Of a stretch of DNA of 64,000 bases, positions 43,463-51,711 are shown in pieces (the stretch's first letter is position 1; the number at the start of each line of letters is the position of its first letter). The position numbers were made by a program, and so were the translations under genes. The stretch spans positions 186,001 to 250,000 of the forward strand of contig NZ_JABFHF010000003.1 of NCBI RefSeq assembly GCF_015476655.1. The letters are read 5' to 3'. Source of the DNA: Aquiflexum lacus. Its GTDB lineage: Bacteria > Bacteroidota > Bacteroidia > Cytophagales > Cyclobacteriaceae. The notes beneath the pieces are model-generated. The model was not told the DNA's origin, ran no database searches, and saw nothing but the letters and a program-made list of their open reading frames with translations.

Positions 43463-45313
43463 ATGGGGAGCCAAAATGTAAGCATATTAAAAAGTAAAAA
43501 GGATAAGTCTGAATATTTTCATAGGCTGATCAAAGACATTAAAGCGCTGGAAGATATGCTTCAGCAGGATTTAATAGAAAAAGCACCCATAAGGATGGGT
43601 GCAGAACAGGAATTTTTTATTGTAACCAACGAATTTTTACCAAATAACAATGCGCTCGAGCTTTTGAAGGCAATCGATGATGAACATTTTACAACTGAAA
43701 TCGGGAATTTTAATTTAGAAATTAATTTAGACCCGATTGAACTCAGAGGAAATTGTTTCAGTCAGATGCATCAGCAACTTACTGCTATGCTAGACAAGGC
43801 AAAGTCAGCTGCAGCCAAACATGATTCCAAGATAATTCTGACAGGCATACTCCCCACACTCTCCCAAAGGCATATTACCGTAGAAAACATGACCCCTATG
43901 CAACGGTATTATGTTTTGAATGAAGTTGCCAAGGAATTACGAGCGCAGGATTTTAATATTCATATTCGAGGAGTCGATGAATTGACTATCCTTCATGACT
44001 CTGTGATGCTTGAAGGTTGTAATACGAGTTTTCAAATGCATCTTCAGGTTGATCCTGATGAATTTACAGAAAGCTACAATTGGGCCCAGGCAATTGCGGG
44101 TCCTATTTTGGGTATTTGTAGTAATTCACCACTATTATTTGGAAAAGAATTGTGGAGCGAAACGAGAATTGCCCTTTTTACCCAATCAGTTGATATCCGA
44201 TCAAATTCGTATTTGTTGAATGAAGCCCAACCAAGAGTTAGTTTTGACAACGAGTGGCAAAGAGGTGCTGTTATAGATATTTTCAAGGACAATGTCGCCC
44301 GATTTAAAAGCTTGGTTACGAGCGAAATGCTGGAAGACAGCACTGAGATTTTGAAGGGAGGAGCAATCCCAAAACTCCGGGCCCTTAATCTCCATAATGG
44401 AACGGTTTATAGGTGGAACAGGGCCTGTTACGGGGTAGGAGGAGGCAAGCCACACCTCAGGATTGAAAACAGGTACATTCCGGCAGGTCCTACACAGATG
44501 GATCAAATTGCCAATATGGCTTTTTGGATAGGCGTGATGAAAGGTAGACCGGAGCAATATGACAGAGTTCACGAAAAACTTGATTTCAAAGATGCCAAAT
44601 CTAATTTTTATCATGCATCGAGATATGGTATGGGTGCGCAGTTTAAATGGGATGGAAAAGAAATATCCAGCCAAAAACTGATCTTAGAGGTATTTCTTCC
44701 GATGGCATATGGCGGATTAAGAAAAGCAGGAGTATCTGAATCGGATATAACGACTTACCTTTCCATCATCGAAAAAAGAGTACATTCTCATTCAGGTTCT
44801 GAATGGATAATCAAAAGTTATAGAAACCTGTTGACCTCTAAAAAAAGAAATGAATCCCTGCAGGTATTGGCAGCAAATTTATTTTTAAATCAAGAGAAGG
44901 ATATACCGGTTGCGGATTGGGAAATATTGAAATCATCTGCCACTACGACCTTTAACATTGAGAAGAAGGTACATCATGTCATGAGCACCGATATCTTTTC
45001 TGTGGAAGAAAAAGACAGTTTGGAACTTGTGCTGTACATTATGAAATGGAAGAATATCCATCATATGCCGGTGATAAGAGGGGACAAGGAGTTGGTTGGT
45101 ATTCTTTCCTGGAAAGATTTGGTTCCTTATTTTGACAGTGATGAAATCAAATCGATTGCAGTTAAAAAGCTGATGAAAACAGATCTTATCACCATTTCTC
45201 AAGATAAAAACGTGGACGAAGCAAAAGAATTGATGAAGTACCACGGCTTCAATTCTTTGCCTGTGGTGAAGGATAAAAAATTGGTGGGAATCATTACTTC
45301 AAAAGATATTTGA
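43463..45313 (+). CDS. Glutamate-cysteine ligase-like (GCS2) protein fused to CBS domains
   Basis: A 616-residue two-part protein. Residues about 35-430 resemble the GCS2 carboxylate-amine ligase fold (RMGAEQEFFIVTNEF, EIGNFNLEINLDPIELRG, GCNTSFQMHLQV, PHLRIENRYIPAGPT), which uses ATP to join a carboxylate to an amine. Residues about 490-616 form a pair of CBS domains (KVHHVMSTDIFSVEEKDSLE, VKKLMKTDLITISQDKNVDE) that usually sense adenine nucleotides. The first hydrophobic signal is absent, so it is cytoplasmic. It is followed after four bases by a desuccinylase-like gene, suggesting a paired make-and-break system for an amide-linked metabolite. The product is unknown. Confidence 0.85.
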   Translation: MGSQNVSILKSKKDKSEYFHRLIKDIKALEDMLQQDLIEKAPIRMGAEQEFFIVTNEFLPNNNALELLKAIDDEHFTTEIGNFNLEINLDPIELRGNCFSQMHQQLTAMLDKAKSAAAKHDSKIILTGILPTLSQRHITVENMTPMQRYYVLNEVAKELRAQDFNIHIRGVDELTILHDSVMLEGCNTSFQMHLQVDPDEFTESYNWAQAIAGPILGICSNSPLLFGKELWSETRIALFTQSVDIRSNSYLLNEAQPRVSFDNEWQRGAVIDIFKDNVARFKSLVTSEMLEDSTEILKGGAIPKLRALNLHNGTVYRWNRACYGVGGGKPHLRIENRYIPAGPTQMDQIANMAFWIGVMKGRPEQYDRVHEKLDFKDAKSNFYHASRYGMGAQFKWDGKEISSQKLILEVFLPMAYGGLRKAGVSESDITTYLSIIEKRVHSHSGSEWIIKSYRNLLTSKKRNESLQVLAANLFLNQEKDIPVADWEILKSSATTTFNIEKKVHHVMSTDIFSVEEKDSLELVLYIMKWKNIHHMPVIRGDKELVGILSWKDLVPYFDSDEIKSIAVKKLMKTDLITISQDKNVDEAKELMKYHGFNSLPVVKDKKLVGIITSKDI

Positions 45314-45317
45314 TTTT

Positions 45318-46514
45318 ATGGTTCAGGTTTATAGCAAAGCCTTAAATAAGAAGCTCATGGTGGATAGGATAATAGGGAAGATCGAAACGGGTAAACCGGG
45401 GCCCACCGTGGTTTTTTTTGCTGGGATTCACGGTAATGAGGTTGCCGGAGTTTTTGCACTTGAAAAAGTCTTTGGCGAGTTGGATAAGTTAAACGCTAAA
45501 ATTCGTGGGAAGATTTATGGGATATGTGGAAACCTCAAAGCACTGGCTTCCAACAAGCGTTATATCAAAGAGGACCTCAACAGGCTTTGGACCAAATCAA
45601 ATATCAAAAAGATTGCGATCAAAGAGAAATTAAGTGATGAAGAGGAAGAGTTGGTCTCTTTGATGGTCATTCTAGAAAAGATTTTGAAAGATGATCCGGG
45701 ACCGTATTATTTTATTGACCTGCATACTACCTCTAGTAAAACCCTTCCCTTTATCACCATCAATGATGCTTTGATCAATAGAAAGTTTTCGGCTAATTTT
45801 CCAGTTCCGGTAATTTTAGGAATAGAGGAATTTCTAGATGGGCCGATGTTGAGCTACATCAATCAATTGGGATATGTAGCGATAGGATTTGAATCAGGGC
45901 AACATGATGAAGCAATATCCATAACCAATAATATTGCTTTTATCTTTTTAACATTGGTTTTTGCCAGGTTGATCAAAAAAAAATCTTTGCCTGAATTTGA
46001 AGTTTATTTTAATCAGTTAAAAGATGCTTCAGGTGATGTGTCAGAGATTTTTGAGATCATCTACCTTTACCGTATCCAAAATGGGGAGCATTTCAAAATG
46101 CTACCCGGATTTGAAAGTTTTGAGAGTGTTAGTAAAGGGATGCCTTTGGCTATGAGTGATGGTTTTACCGTTGAATCTCAGTATAAAGCAAGGTTGTTTA
46201 TGCCCTTGTACCAAAAGCTGGGGGATGATGGATTTTTCCTGATCCGTAGTATACCATATTTTGCCCTGAAGTTGTCATCCTTTCTTAGGAAAATCAAATT
46301 TGACAATCTGTTGGTATGGTTACCCGGGATACAGTGGGAAAGTCGGGAGAAGGAGATCCTCAGAGTAGATTTAAATACAGCGAAGTACTTTACAGGCCCA
46401 CTTTTTCACCTATTGGGCTACCGCATCCGTGTCATGGACGAGAATTACCTCAGACTTTACAACCGAGAACATGCCGCAAAAACCGAGATGTATAGGGGGG
46501 AGAAGTGGTATTGA
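45318..46514 (+). CDS. Succinylglutamate desuccinylase/aspartoacylase family protein
   Basis: A 398-residue zinc carboxypeptidase-fold protein. Zinc ligands His38 and Glu41 lie in AGIHGNEVAG and a third His in YFIDLHTTSS near residue 136; the substrate Arg lies in KEDLNRLW. The family hydrolyses N-acyl amino acids. The C-terminal 150 residues go beyond the catalytic domain and hold a beta-rich segment (GMPLAMSDGFTVESQYKARL) of the kind found in longer AstE-like proteins. It is four bases downstream of the GCS2-CBS gene, so both are one operon; it may cleave the product of the ligase or a related acyl-amino acid. Confidence 0.88.
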   Translation: MVQVYSKALNKKLMVDRIIGKIETGKPGPTVVFFAGIHGNEVAGVFALEKVFGELDKLNAKIRGKIYGICGNLKALASNKRYIKEDLNRLWTKSNIKKIAIKEKLSDEEEELVSLMVILEKILKDDPGPYYFIDLHTTSSKTLPFITINDALINRKFSANFPVPVILGIEEFLDGPMLSYINQLGYVAIGFESGQHDEAISITNNIAFIFLTLVFARLIKKKSLPEFEVYFNQLKDASGDVSEIFEIIYLYRIQNGEHFKMLPGFESFESVSKGMPLAMSDGFTVESQYKARLFMPLYQKLGDDGFFLIRSIPYFALKLSSFLRKIKFDNLLVWLPGIQWESREKEILRVDLNTAKYFTGPLFHLLGYRIRVMDENYLRLYNREHAAKTEMYRGEKWY

Positions 46515-46608
46515 TGATATTGAAAGGATAGGCTAGATATGGATAGATCAGAAAGACCAGAAGAAAAGAATAAGGGAATACGGATAGCGACCGTATGTAG
46601 CAGCTAGG

Positions 46609-46648
46609 TACTCCCCGGGTTTGATCAACTGCGGGAGTTTTGTATTTT
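46609..46648 (+). terminator. Weak terminator after the desuccinylase-like gene
   Basis: ACTCCC (46609-46614) pairs with GGGAGT (46632-46637) across a 17-base loop, followed by TTTGTATTTTT. The rest of 46515-46911 shows no gene. Confidence 0.45.
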
Positions 46649-46911
46649 TATAAGCTTGTTGATTGTGTGAGAACATTGAAAATCAAAGCGTGGGGAATGG
46701 TTTTGGAAATGTGTAAAATAGATTAGATTTGATCAGGATGCAGAAAAAATTGAGTTTGTTTATATAGGAAAATGAGAAGCTATGTGCAATTTTGATTCTA
46801 ATTATACCGAATTCGGGGTAATTAGAAATCAAGCTGGAAGCGATAATTTCGTTTTGTCCGTTAATAATTGACGCGATCAAGTTTCGCATGTAGCAGCGTA
46901 AAGGTGAATAG

Positions 46912-47286
46912 CGTAAATCCGAAAAGAGACATTCGTCAAAGCCTTATAATCCGGATATAGCAAATACCCTTTTCAGAAGTGGGTATATCGAATCCTGGGG
47001 AAGAGGTATTGAAAAAATGATTAATTATTGTTTAGAAGCTAAGATTCCTTCACCCTCCTACTTTTTTGAAGCTTCCGATTTCTTGGTAGAATTCAGAAAG
47101 GATATTTACAATGAAGAGTATTTGACAAATATTGGCTTGAAAGAAAGACAAGTTAAGGCGGTACTTTTTACAAAGGAGAAAGGGAAAATCACTAACGGTG
47201 ATCATCAAGAGTTGAACAAAGTATCAAAACGAACAGCTATAAGAGAATTGACGGGACTTGTAGATGAACATAAAATATTAATTTGA
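46912..47286 (+). pseudogene. Remnant of a RecG-like/AlbA-type DNA-binding ATP-binding protein
   Basis: The frame is open without a start from 46912 and shows the family block KPYNPDIANTLFRSGYIESW then GRGIEKMINYCLEA, which lies well inside such proteins (the usual form is RNPxIAxxFxRAGYIExWGRGI). The N-terminal AlbA_2 and ATP-binding parts are missing. A winged-helix segment follows (TNGDHQELNKVSKRTAIREL) up to a TGA at 47284. Beyond it the same frame still looks related (EGTSGSSIIYSIVGP), broken by another stop. I read it as a dead fragment; an ATG at 47017 could give an 89-residue product but this is unlikely to be functional. Confidence 0.7.
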
Positions 47287-47455
47287 GAAGGCACTTCCGG
47301 GTCAAGTATAATTTATAGTATAGTGGGGCCATAGTGGGGCCATAGAGTTTTTAAGATTGAAAGAAAAAGGATATGTTGTATCCTAATAAATCTAAAAACA
47401 ACAAAATAAATGAAATAAAAATGAAATCGCCATTTCCGCCAAACGAATTTAGACC

Positions 47456-49231
47456 TCAAAACCATTCCCCCCGCATCTCCACAGTCACCATATCATCCGA
47501 CACCAACCTTTTGCCAAGACCATCCATTTTGACCAGTTCATATTCAAAGAAGTAGCGCATGCACATGATTTTACCTTGGTAGAAGTCTTTTTCGGGACTG
47601 TCGGAATTCAAGGCTTTTTGGGAGATTATACCTTGATGAAGCCACTGCCAAGCAATGGTCAGGATGCTGAGATATTCCAAATATAAGGTGGCATCTGCAA
47701 GGAATTCTTCTGGATTTTTGCCGGCCTTGGCCATTAGTTGTCCACTAGTTTGTTGCGCCCTTTGAAGGTATTTTTCCAGCTTTTCGGCGAAGGGTTGCAT
47801 AGCGCCATCTTCTTTGGCTTCTGCAATGGTCTGCATTATTTTTTCAGCAAAGATCCTGACAGCGCTACCATTCTTCATCAAGACCTTTCTGCCCAACAAA
47901 TCCATTCCATGAATACCTGTTGTCCCTTCATGGATAGGGTGGATGCGGGCCTCGCGGTAGTATTGCTCCACTGGAAAATCCGTGGTATATCCCGCACCTC
48001 CCAAAACCTGCACGGCAGCCGATGTAGTCAGGCAACACATTTCTGAAGGATAGGATTTGGCTATCGGTGTCAGCAGGTCGAGCAGGAGTACAGCCTCTTC
48101 TTTTTCCTGACCTCCTGCCACATTGACCAAATCACCCAATTTGGCGCAGTAGAGCAATAGCGAAAGGGAGCCTTCCACAATGGATTTTTGAAAGAGTAAC
48201 ATGCGCTTGACATCGGCATGTTCGATGATAGAGACTTGGGGTTGATTGGGGTCTTTTTCTCCGATTTTACGGCCCTGAGGCCTTTCCTTGGCATAAGCAA
48301 GGGAAGCATAATAGGCTGCGGTGCCAATGGCAGCGGCATTCATGCCCACACCAACTCTTGCCTCATTCATCATCTGAAACATGTAGGACAAACCTTTATT
48401 GGGTTCGCCTACCAGAAAGCCTTCACAAGCATCGTTGGAACCTACCATCAAGTGGGCAATGGGTGCGCCTTTATAACCCATTTTATGATACAAACCTTCG
48501 GTCAGCACGTCATTGGAGGCTCCGGTATCGGTTCTTTTTTGGGGAACGACAAACATGGATATTCCTTTGACTCCTGCAGGGGCGCCTTTGATTCGGGCAA
48601 GCATTAGGTGAATCACATTTTCACAGGCATCATGGTCTCCACAGGAGATGTATATCTTTTGTCCTTTGATTTTATAAATACCTTCTATTTCAGTAGGGTA
48701 TGCGGTGGTACTTAAATCTGAAAGGGAAGAACCGGCATCAGGTTCGGTCAGGGCCATGGTTCCCTGCCATTTGGCATTGTACAAATTTGGCGTGAATCTT
48801 TCGATCAGTTCCTTACTTCCAAAAGTTCGGATCAGATTGGCGGCACCCGAAGTGAGAAAGGGATACACCGAAGCCGAATAATTGGCAGCCTGCCAAATAA
48901 AACCTACTGCTGATTGGATAGTATTAGGCAATTGCTGCCCACCTTCTTCATAGCTGAAACAGGCATTGATCCAACCGTCTTCTCCATATTGGCAGTAAAT
49001 CTTCTTCATGCCCTCATGCACAATAATTTTTCCATTTACCAATTGAGGTTCCTTCCTGTCCATTTCGGTCAACAATGGTCTCAAAGAAGTCACTCCAATC
49101 TGATCCGCTGCATCCAATACCATCTCAAATGTTTCCTGGTTATGGTCTTTGAAAAAGTCAAATGAGGTCAGCGATAAAGCATCAATATTTTCAAAAAGTT
49201 GGAAGTGGAGGTCACGTTTGGAGTAAAACAT
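47456..49231 (-). CDS. Acyl-CoA dehydrogenase
   Basis: A 591-residue acyl-CoA dehydrogenase with the longer C-terminal extension found in the AcdA/FadE-like group. The FAD and substrate regions are visible in MALTEPDAGSSLSDLSTTAY, KGQKIYISCGDHD, GISMFVVPQKR, and LGGAGYTTDFPVEQYYREAR with the IHEGTTGIHGMDLLGRK loop near the C-terminal catalytic region. It carries out the first step of fatty-acid beta-oxidation, passing electrons to ETF. The gene stands alone, leftward, with about 300 bases of AT-rich and low-complexity sequence upstream. Chain-length preference is not predictable. Confidence 0.94.
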   Translation of the reverse strand: MFYSKRDLHFQLFENIDALSLTSFDFFKDHNQETFEMVLDAADQIGVTSLRPLLTEMDRKEPQLVNGKIIVHEGMKKIYCQYGEDGWINACFSYEEGGQQLPNTIQSAVGFIWQAANYSASVYPFLTSGAANLIRTFGSKELIERFTPNLYNAKWQGTMALTEPDAGSSLSDLSTTAYPTEIEGIYKIKGQKIYISCGDHDACENVIHLMLARIKGAPAGVKGISMFVVPQKRTDTGASNDVLTEGLYHKMGYKGAPIAHLMVGSNDACEGFLVGEPNKGLSYMFQMMNEARVGVGMNAAAIGTAAYYASLAYAKERPQGRKIGEKDPNQPQVSIIEHADVKRMLLFQKSIVEGSLSLLLYCAKLGDLVNVAGGQEKEEAVLLLDLLTPIAKSYPSEMCCLTTSAAVQVLGGAGYTTDFPVEQYYREARIHPIHEGTTGIHGMDLLGRKVLMKNGSAVRIFAEKIMQTIAEAKEDGAMQPFAEKLEKYLQRAQQTSGQLMAKAGKNPEEFLADATLYLEYLSILTIAWQWLHQGIISQKALNSDSPEKDFYQGKIMCMRYFFEYELVKMDGLGKRLVSDDMVTVEMRGEWF

Positions 49232-49527
49232 AGAAAGGTTGGATTGAGGGTTTAATTATTAAGACGGGAGACGGAAGACAGAAGAACCGGGAATTGATGC
49301 ATTATTGGTAATATTCATTTGATAAGTTGTTGGCAGAATCCGAACAATCATTTTTTTTACAAGATTAAGGTATTGAAAAATTGATTCACTTAAAAGTAAC
49401 AAAAGTCCACAAAAGCTTTGTATAGTACATTTTTGACTTCTTTTGTTCTCTTTTGACACTTTTGTGGTTCAAAAATTTATGGTTGATAAGAACATGCAAC
49501 TGCTTTAGCGGAAAAATTATGGCATTT
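49232..49527. other. Intergenic region with low-complexity words
   Basis: Holds GACGGGAGACGGAAGACAGA at 49263, the reverse complement style of the CGTCTCTCG words at 42120. No gene seen. Confidence 0.5.
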
Positions 49528-50094
49528 TCACTCCAATTTCCTGATTACTTTGCAGGGGTTTCCTGCGGAGATTACATCTGCAGGAATGTCTTTGGTGACC
49601 ACCGAACCTGCACCGATAATGGACCTGTCCCCAATGCTGACCCCGGGGCAGATGATGCTTGCCCCGCCTATCCAAACATCATCTCCAATGTTGATGGGGG
49701 CACCCGATTCCAGCAAGCTGCCCCTTACCTGATGGTCAATAGGGTGGGTCGCGGCATAGAATTGAACATTTGGACCCACCAATACCCTGCTTCCAAAATT
49801 CACTGGAGTGACATCTAGGATAACACAATTGAAGTTAAAGAAAACATCGTCTCCAGCGGAAATGTTGTAGCCGTAATCGCAGTAGAATGGTGGCTCAATC
49901 CAGAAGTTTTTGCCTTTTTTGCCGATCAGTTTTTGGAGTATACTTTCCCTCAGTTCGGTTTCATCAGGATTGGAATCGTTGAGTTGTTTGGTCAATTGCC
50001 GGGCATGAAGCCTTTCTGTGGCCAATTCAGGATCGGAAGCGAAGTAGAGTTCGCCGGCGAGCATTTTTTGTTTTTCGGTTTTTGGAGAAGACAT
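49528..50094 (-). CDS. Sugar O-acetyltransferase (left-handed beta-helix, maltose acetyltransferase family)
   Basis: A 188-residue hexapeptide-repeat acyltransferase of the normal Maa/LacA length. An N-terminal helical Mac domain (KMLAGELYFASDPELATERL) is followed by the beta-helix (FFNFNCVILDVTPVNFG, APINIGDDVWIGGASIICPG, VSIGDRSIIGAGSVVTKDIP). The catalytic His is in FYAATHPIDHQVR near residue 113. It transfers acetyl from acetyl-CoA to a sugar hydroxyl. It lies 34 bases downstream of the DinB gene on the same strand and could share its transcript. Acceptor sugar unknown. Confidence 0.94.
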   Translation of the reverse strand: MSSPKTEKQKMLAGELYFASDPELATERLHARQLTKQLNDSNPDETELRESILQKLIGKKGKNFWIEPPFYCDYGYNISAGDDVFFNFNCVILDVTPVNFGSRVLVGPNVQFYAATHPIDHQVRGSLLESGAPINIGDDVWIGGASIICPGVSIGDRSIIGAGSVVTKDIPADVISAGNPCKVIRKLE

Positions 50095-50128
50095 AAGACA
50101 ATAGATGTTTTCAGAGATTCATGATATT

Positions 50129-50677
50129 TCAGATTTTTGTTAAAAGCAGGTTTTTGGCTTGGTCGAGGTGTCGCTGTTCGTGGGCAATGATGATTTCGAT
50201 TGCTTTTTCCAGAGAATACACGATCAATTTATTGGCGGGAGAATGGATAATCTGGTTTTTTTCAACAAATGGCTCCATCTGTACTATCCATTTTTTCAAT
50301 TCTTCCTGATGTTGTTTAAACCGTTCCAAAACGCCGGTGTCTTCGTCAGTGATTTTTGGTTCCCAAAGGGGAAAGGTTTTTTGTTTTTTCTTGCCGCCAT
50401 CTGATACGGATTTGTAGATCATATCCCCAAATAGGTTATTAAAAAAGGAAAACCTTCCTATAAAAGCGCCTTGATAGGAGCCGTTTTTGAGTTTTTCGAA
50501 AATCGGGAAATAGGTCTTGTTGATGGTGATCAGATGTTCGATGTTCTCGGCAATACTCCAGGTTTTGGGATCGGGTTTGAAATGGATTTTCTCAGCAGGC
50601 AATCCAATGAAGTTATCAAATGCATCGTTTGTGATTAGGTCAATTGATTGGAGATGATTTTCTAATTTTGTTGGCAT
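50129..50677 (-). CDS. DinB family protein
   Basis: A 182-residue DinB-like four-helix protein from ATG 50677; an ATG at 50710 would overlap vapC by 8 bases and add 11 residues. The conserved metal-site histidines fit AENIEHLITIN near the start and HEQRHLDQAK near the C-terminus. Bacteroidota members act as bacillithiol- or other thiol-related transferases or have unknown functions; DNA damage roles should not be assumed. It follows the vapC toxin gene on the same strand. Confidence 0.88.
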   Translation of the reverse strand: MPTKLENHLQSIDLITNDAFDNFIGLPAEKIHFKPDPKTWSIAENIEHLITINKTYFPIFEKLKNGSYQGAFIGRFSFFNNLFGDMIYKSVSDGGKKKQKTFPLWEPKITDEDTGVLERFKQHQEELKKWIVQMEPFVEKNQIIHSPANKLIVYSLEKAIEIIIAHEQRHLDQAKNLLLTKI

Positions 50678-50702
50678 TGTTTTTTTCAATTGAAAAGTTT
50701 CA

Positions 50703-51101
50703 TTATACATTCATTTCAAGTAGTTGGAGTTTTTCCATTCTTTGAAAGTGTTGAGGATTTAAAGTTGCAATTTTCAAATTATAAGCTATCCCTGTTGACC
50801 CAATGAATAAATCCTCTATTTCAATCAATTGGTTTTTTCTCCTAAGATATTTATAATTTGAGACAGCCACCTTAAGACAATTTTCATCAAACGGAATAAC
50901 TTCAACTTGTTCAAAAAATTCCTGCCAAAAAAAACTTTGCTCATTTGTACTTCCTACCATTATCTCATACTTGGTAACAATCGAAACAGCAAACGAATTA
51001 TAAAATTTTGAAATTGAATAAAATGTTGATTTGCTTTTATTTTTCTTTCGAAAATAATCTATCAGAATTCCTGTATCCAGTAAGATTATTTCACTCTCCA
51101 T
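50703..51101 (-). CDS. vapC: PIN-domain toxin, VapC family, 2
   Basis: A 132-residue PIN protein. Conserved acidic residues: Asp9 in ILLDTGILIDYF, Glu46 in VTKYEIMVGS, Asp97 in EIEDLFIGSTGIA, with a more degenerate final site (ATLNPQHFQRM, Asn instead of Asp). The metal cluster therefore looks complete or nearly so. The start overlaps the end of the upstream antitoxin-like gene by 16 bases, the usual coupling. It forms, with that gene and another antitoxin-like gene further up, a leftward toxin-antitoxin block of three genes. RNase activity is expected but target unknown. Confidence 0.88.
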   Translation of the reverse strand: MESEIILLDTGILIDYFRKKNKSKSTFYSISKFYNSFAVSIVTKYEIMVGSTNEQSFFWQEFFEQVEVIPFDENCLKVAVSNYKYLRRKNQLIEIEDLFIGSTGIAYNLKIATLNPQHFQRMEKLQLLEMNV

Positions 51102-51379
51102 GTATTGAAATGCTTTTTGTGTTCCAAATAATCTTGGTATTGGCTGTCATCCATTACAGGACCGCTCAATAAAAACTTTTGAAAATTGAATGACTTTACT
51201 TTTTGTTGTTGAGAATTCTTTTCTATCAATTTTTGAATCAATTCCTCAATTTCTTTTGAATTAAGTGATTCTGATTTTAAAAGGATTTGTTTGATGGTCT
51301 GCTTAGCACTTAATTGATAGATTTCCGGTTCTGGTTCATTTACCATATTTATCTCGATTTTCTCTGACTTTTTTTTCAT
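51086..51379 (-). CDS. Putative antitoxin partner of VapC
   Basis: A 97-residue protein from ATG 51379 (MKKKSEKIEIN). A ten-codon extension to ATG 51409 is open but less likely because a TATACTTG promoter-like element with TTG 17 bases upstream lies just before 51379. The C-terminus, with SFNFQKFLLSGPVMDDSQYQ then LEHKKHFNTWRVK, has the pattern of toxin-wrapping tails in Bacteroidota antitoxins. The middle is helical, with no named DNA-binding domain I can identify. It overlaps vapC by 16 bases. Confidence 0.75.
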   Translation of the reverse strand: MKKKSEKIEINMVNEPEPEIYQLSAKQTIKQILLKSESLNSKEIEELIQKLIEKNSQQQKVKSFNFQKFLLSGPVMDDSQYQDYLEHKKHFNTWRVK

Positions 51380-51412
51380 AGCAAGTATATAATATTGGTT
51401 CAACCACAATGT

Positions 51413-51616
51413 TCATTTGATGAACCTGTGCTTATTTTCCTTCCACCAATTTGCTTTTGATTCGTCAGCCAATTTATTGACAATTTCCTCGGTGGCTTGG
51501 GAGTCCTGGGTAGCCTCCCTATATTTTAGGAAATCAAAAATTCTCTGAAGTTCTTTGATATCAGTATCTGCAGGAATTTTGAATACAATTTCTTTATCTG
51601 TTCGCTCAACTATCAT
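51413..51616 (-). CDS. Putative antitoxin-like small protein
   Basis: A 67-residue protein from ATG 51616, MIVERTDKEIVFKIPADTDI followed by KELQRIFDFLKYREATQDS and ending WWKENKHRFIK. It resembles small Bacteroidota antitoxins of the VERTDKEI type, with a short beta N-terminus and two helices. A perfect TATATTTG element ends three bases before the ATG, which excludes the upstream ATG at 51637 and suggests a leaderless transcript. It is 33 bases upstream of the other antitoxin gene. Whether it pairs with this VapC or is an orphan is not clear. Confidence 0.7.
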   Translation of the reverse strand: MIVERTDKEIVFKIPADTDIKELQRIFDFLKYREATQDSQATEEIVNKLADESKANWWKENKHRFIK

Positions 51617-51619
51617 ATT

Positions 51620-51627
51620 CAAATATA
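51620..51627 (-). promoter_or_regulatory. -7 element of the three-gene toxin-antitoxin block
   Basis: TATATTTG on the minus strand, with TTG 23 bases upstream, three bases before ATG 51616. Confidence 0.55.
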
Positions 51628-51711
51628 CTGAAATCAAGTGAAAAATGATTCAAGTCTAACAGAACTAATCCCATCACTTTAAATGTTAGAAACTGTTTTT
51701 AACCCATCAAC

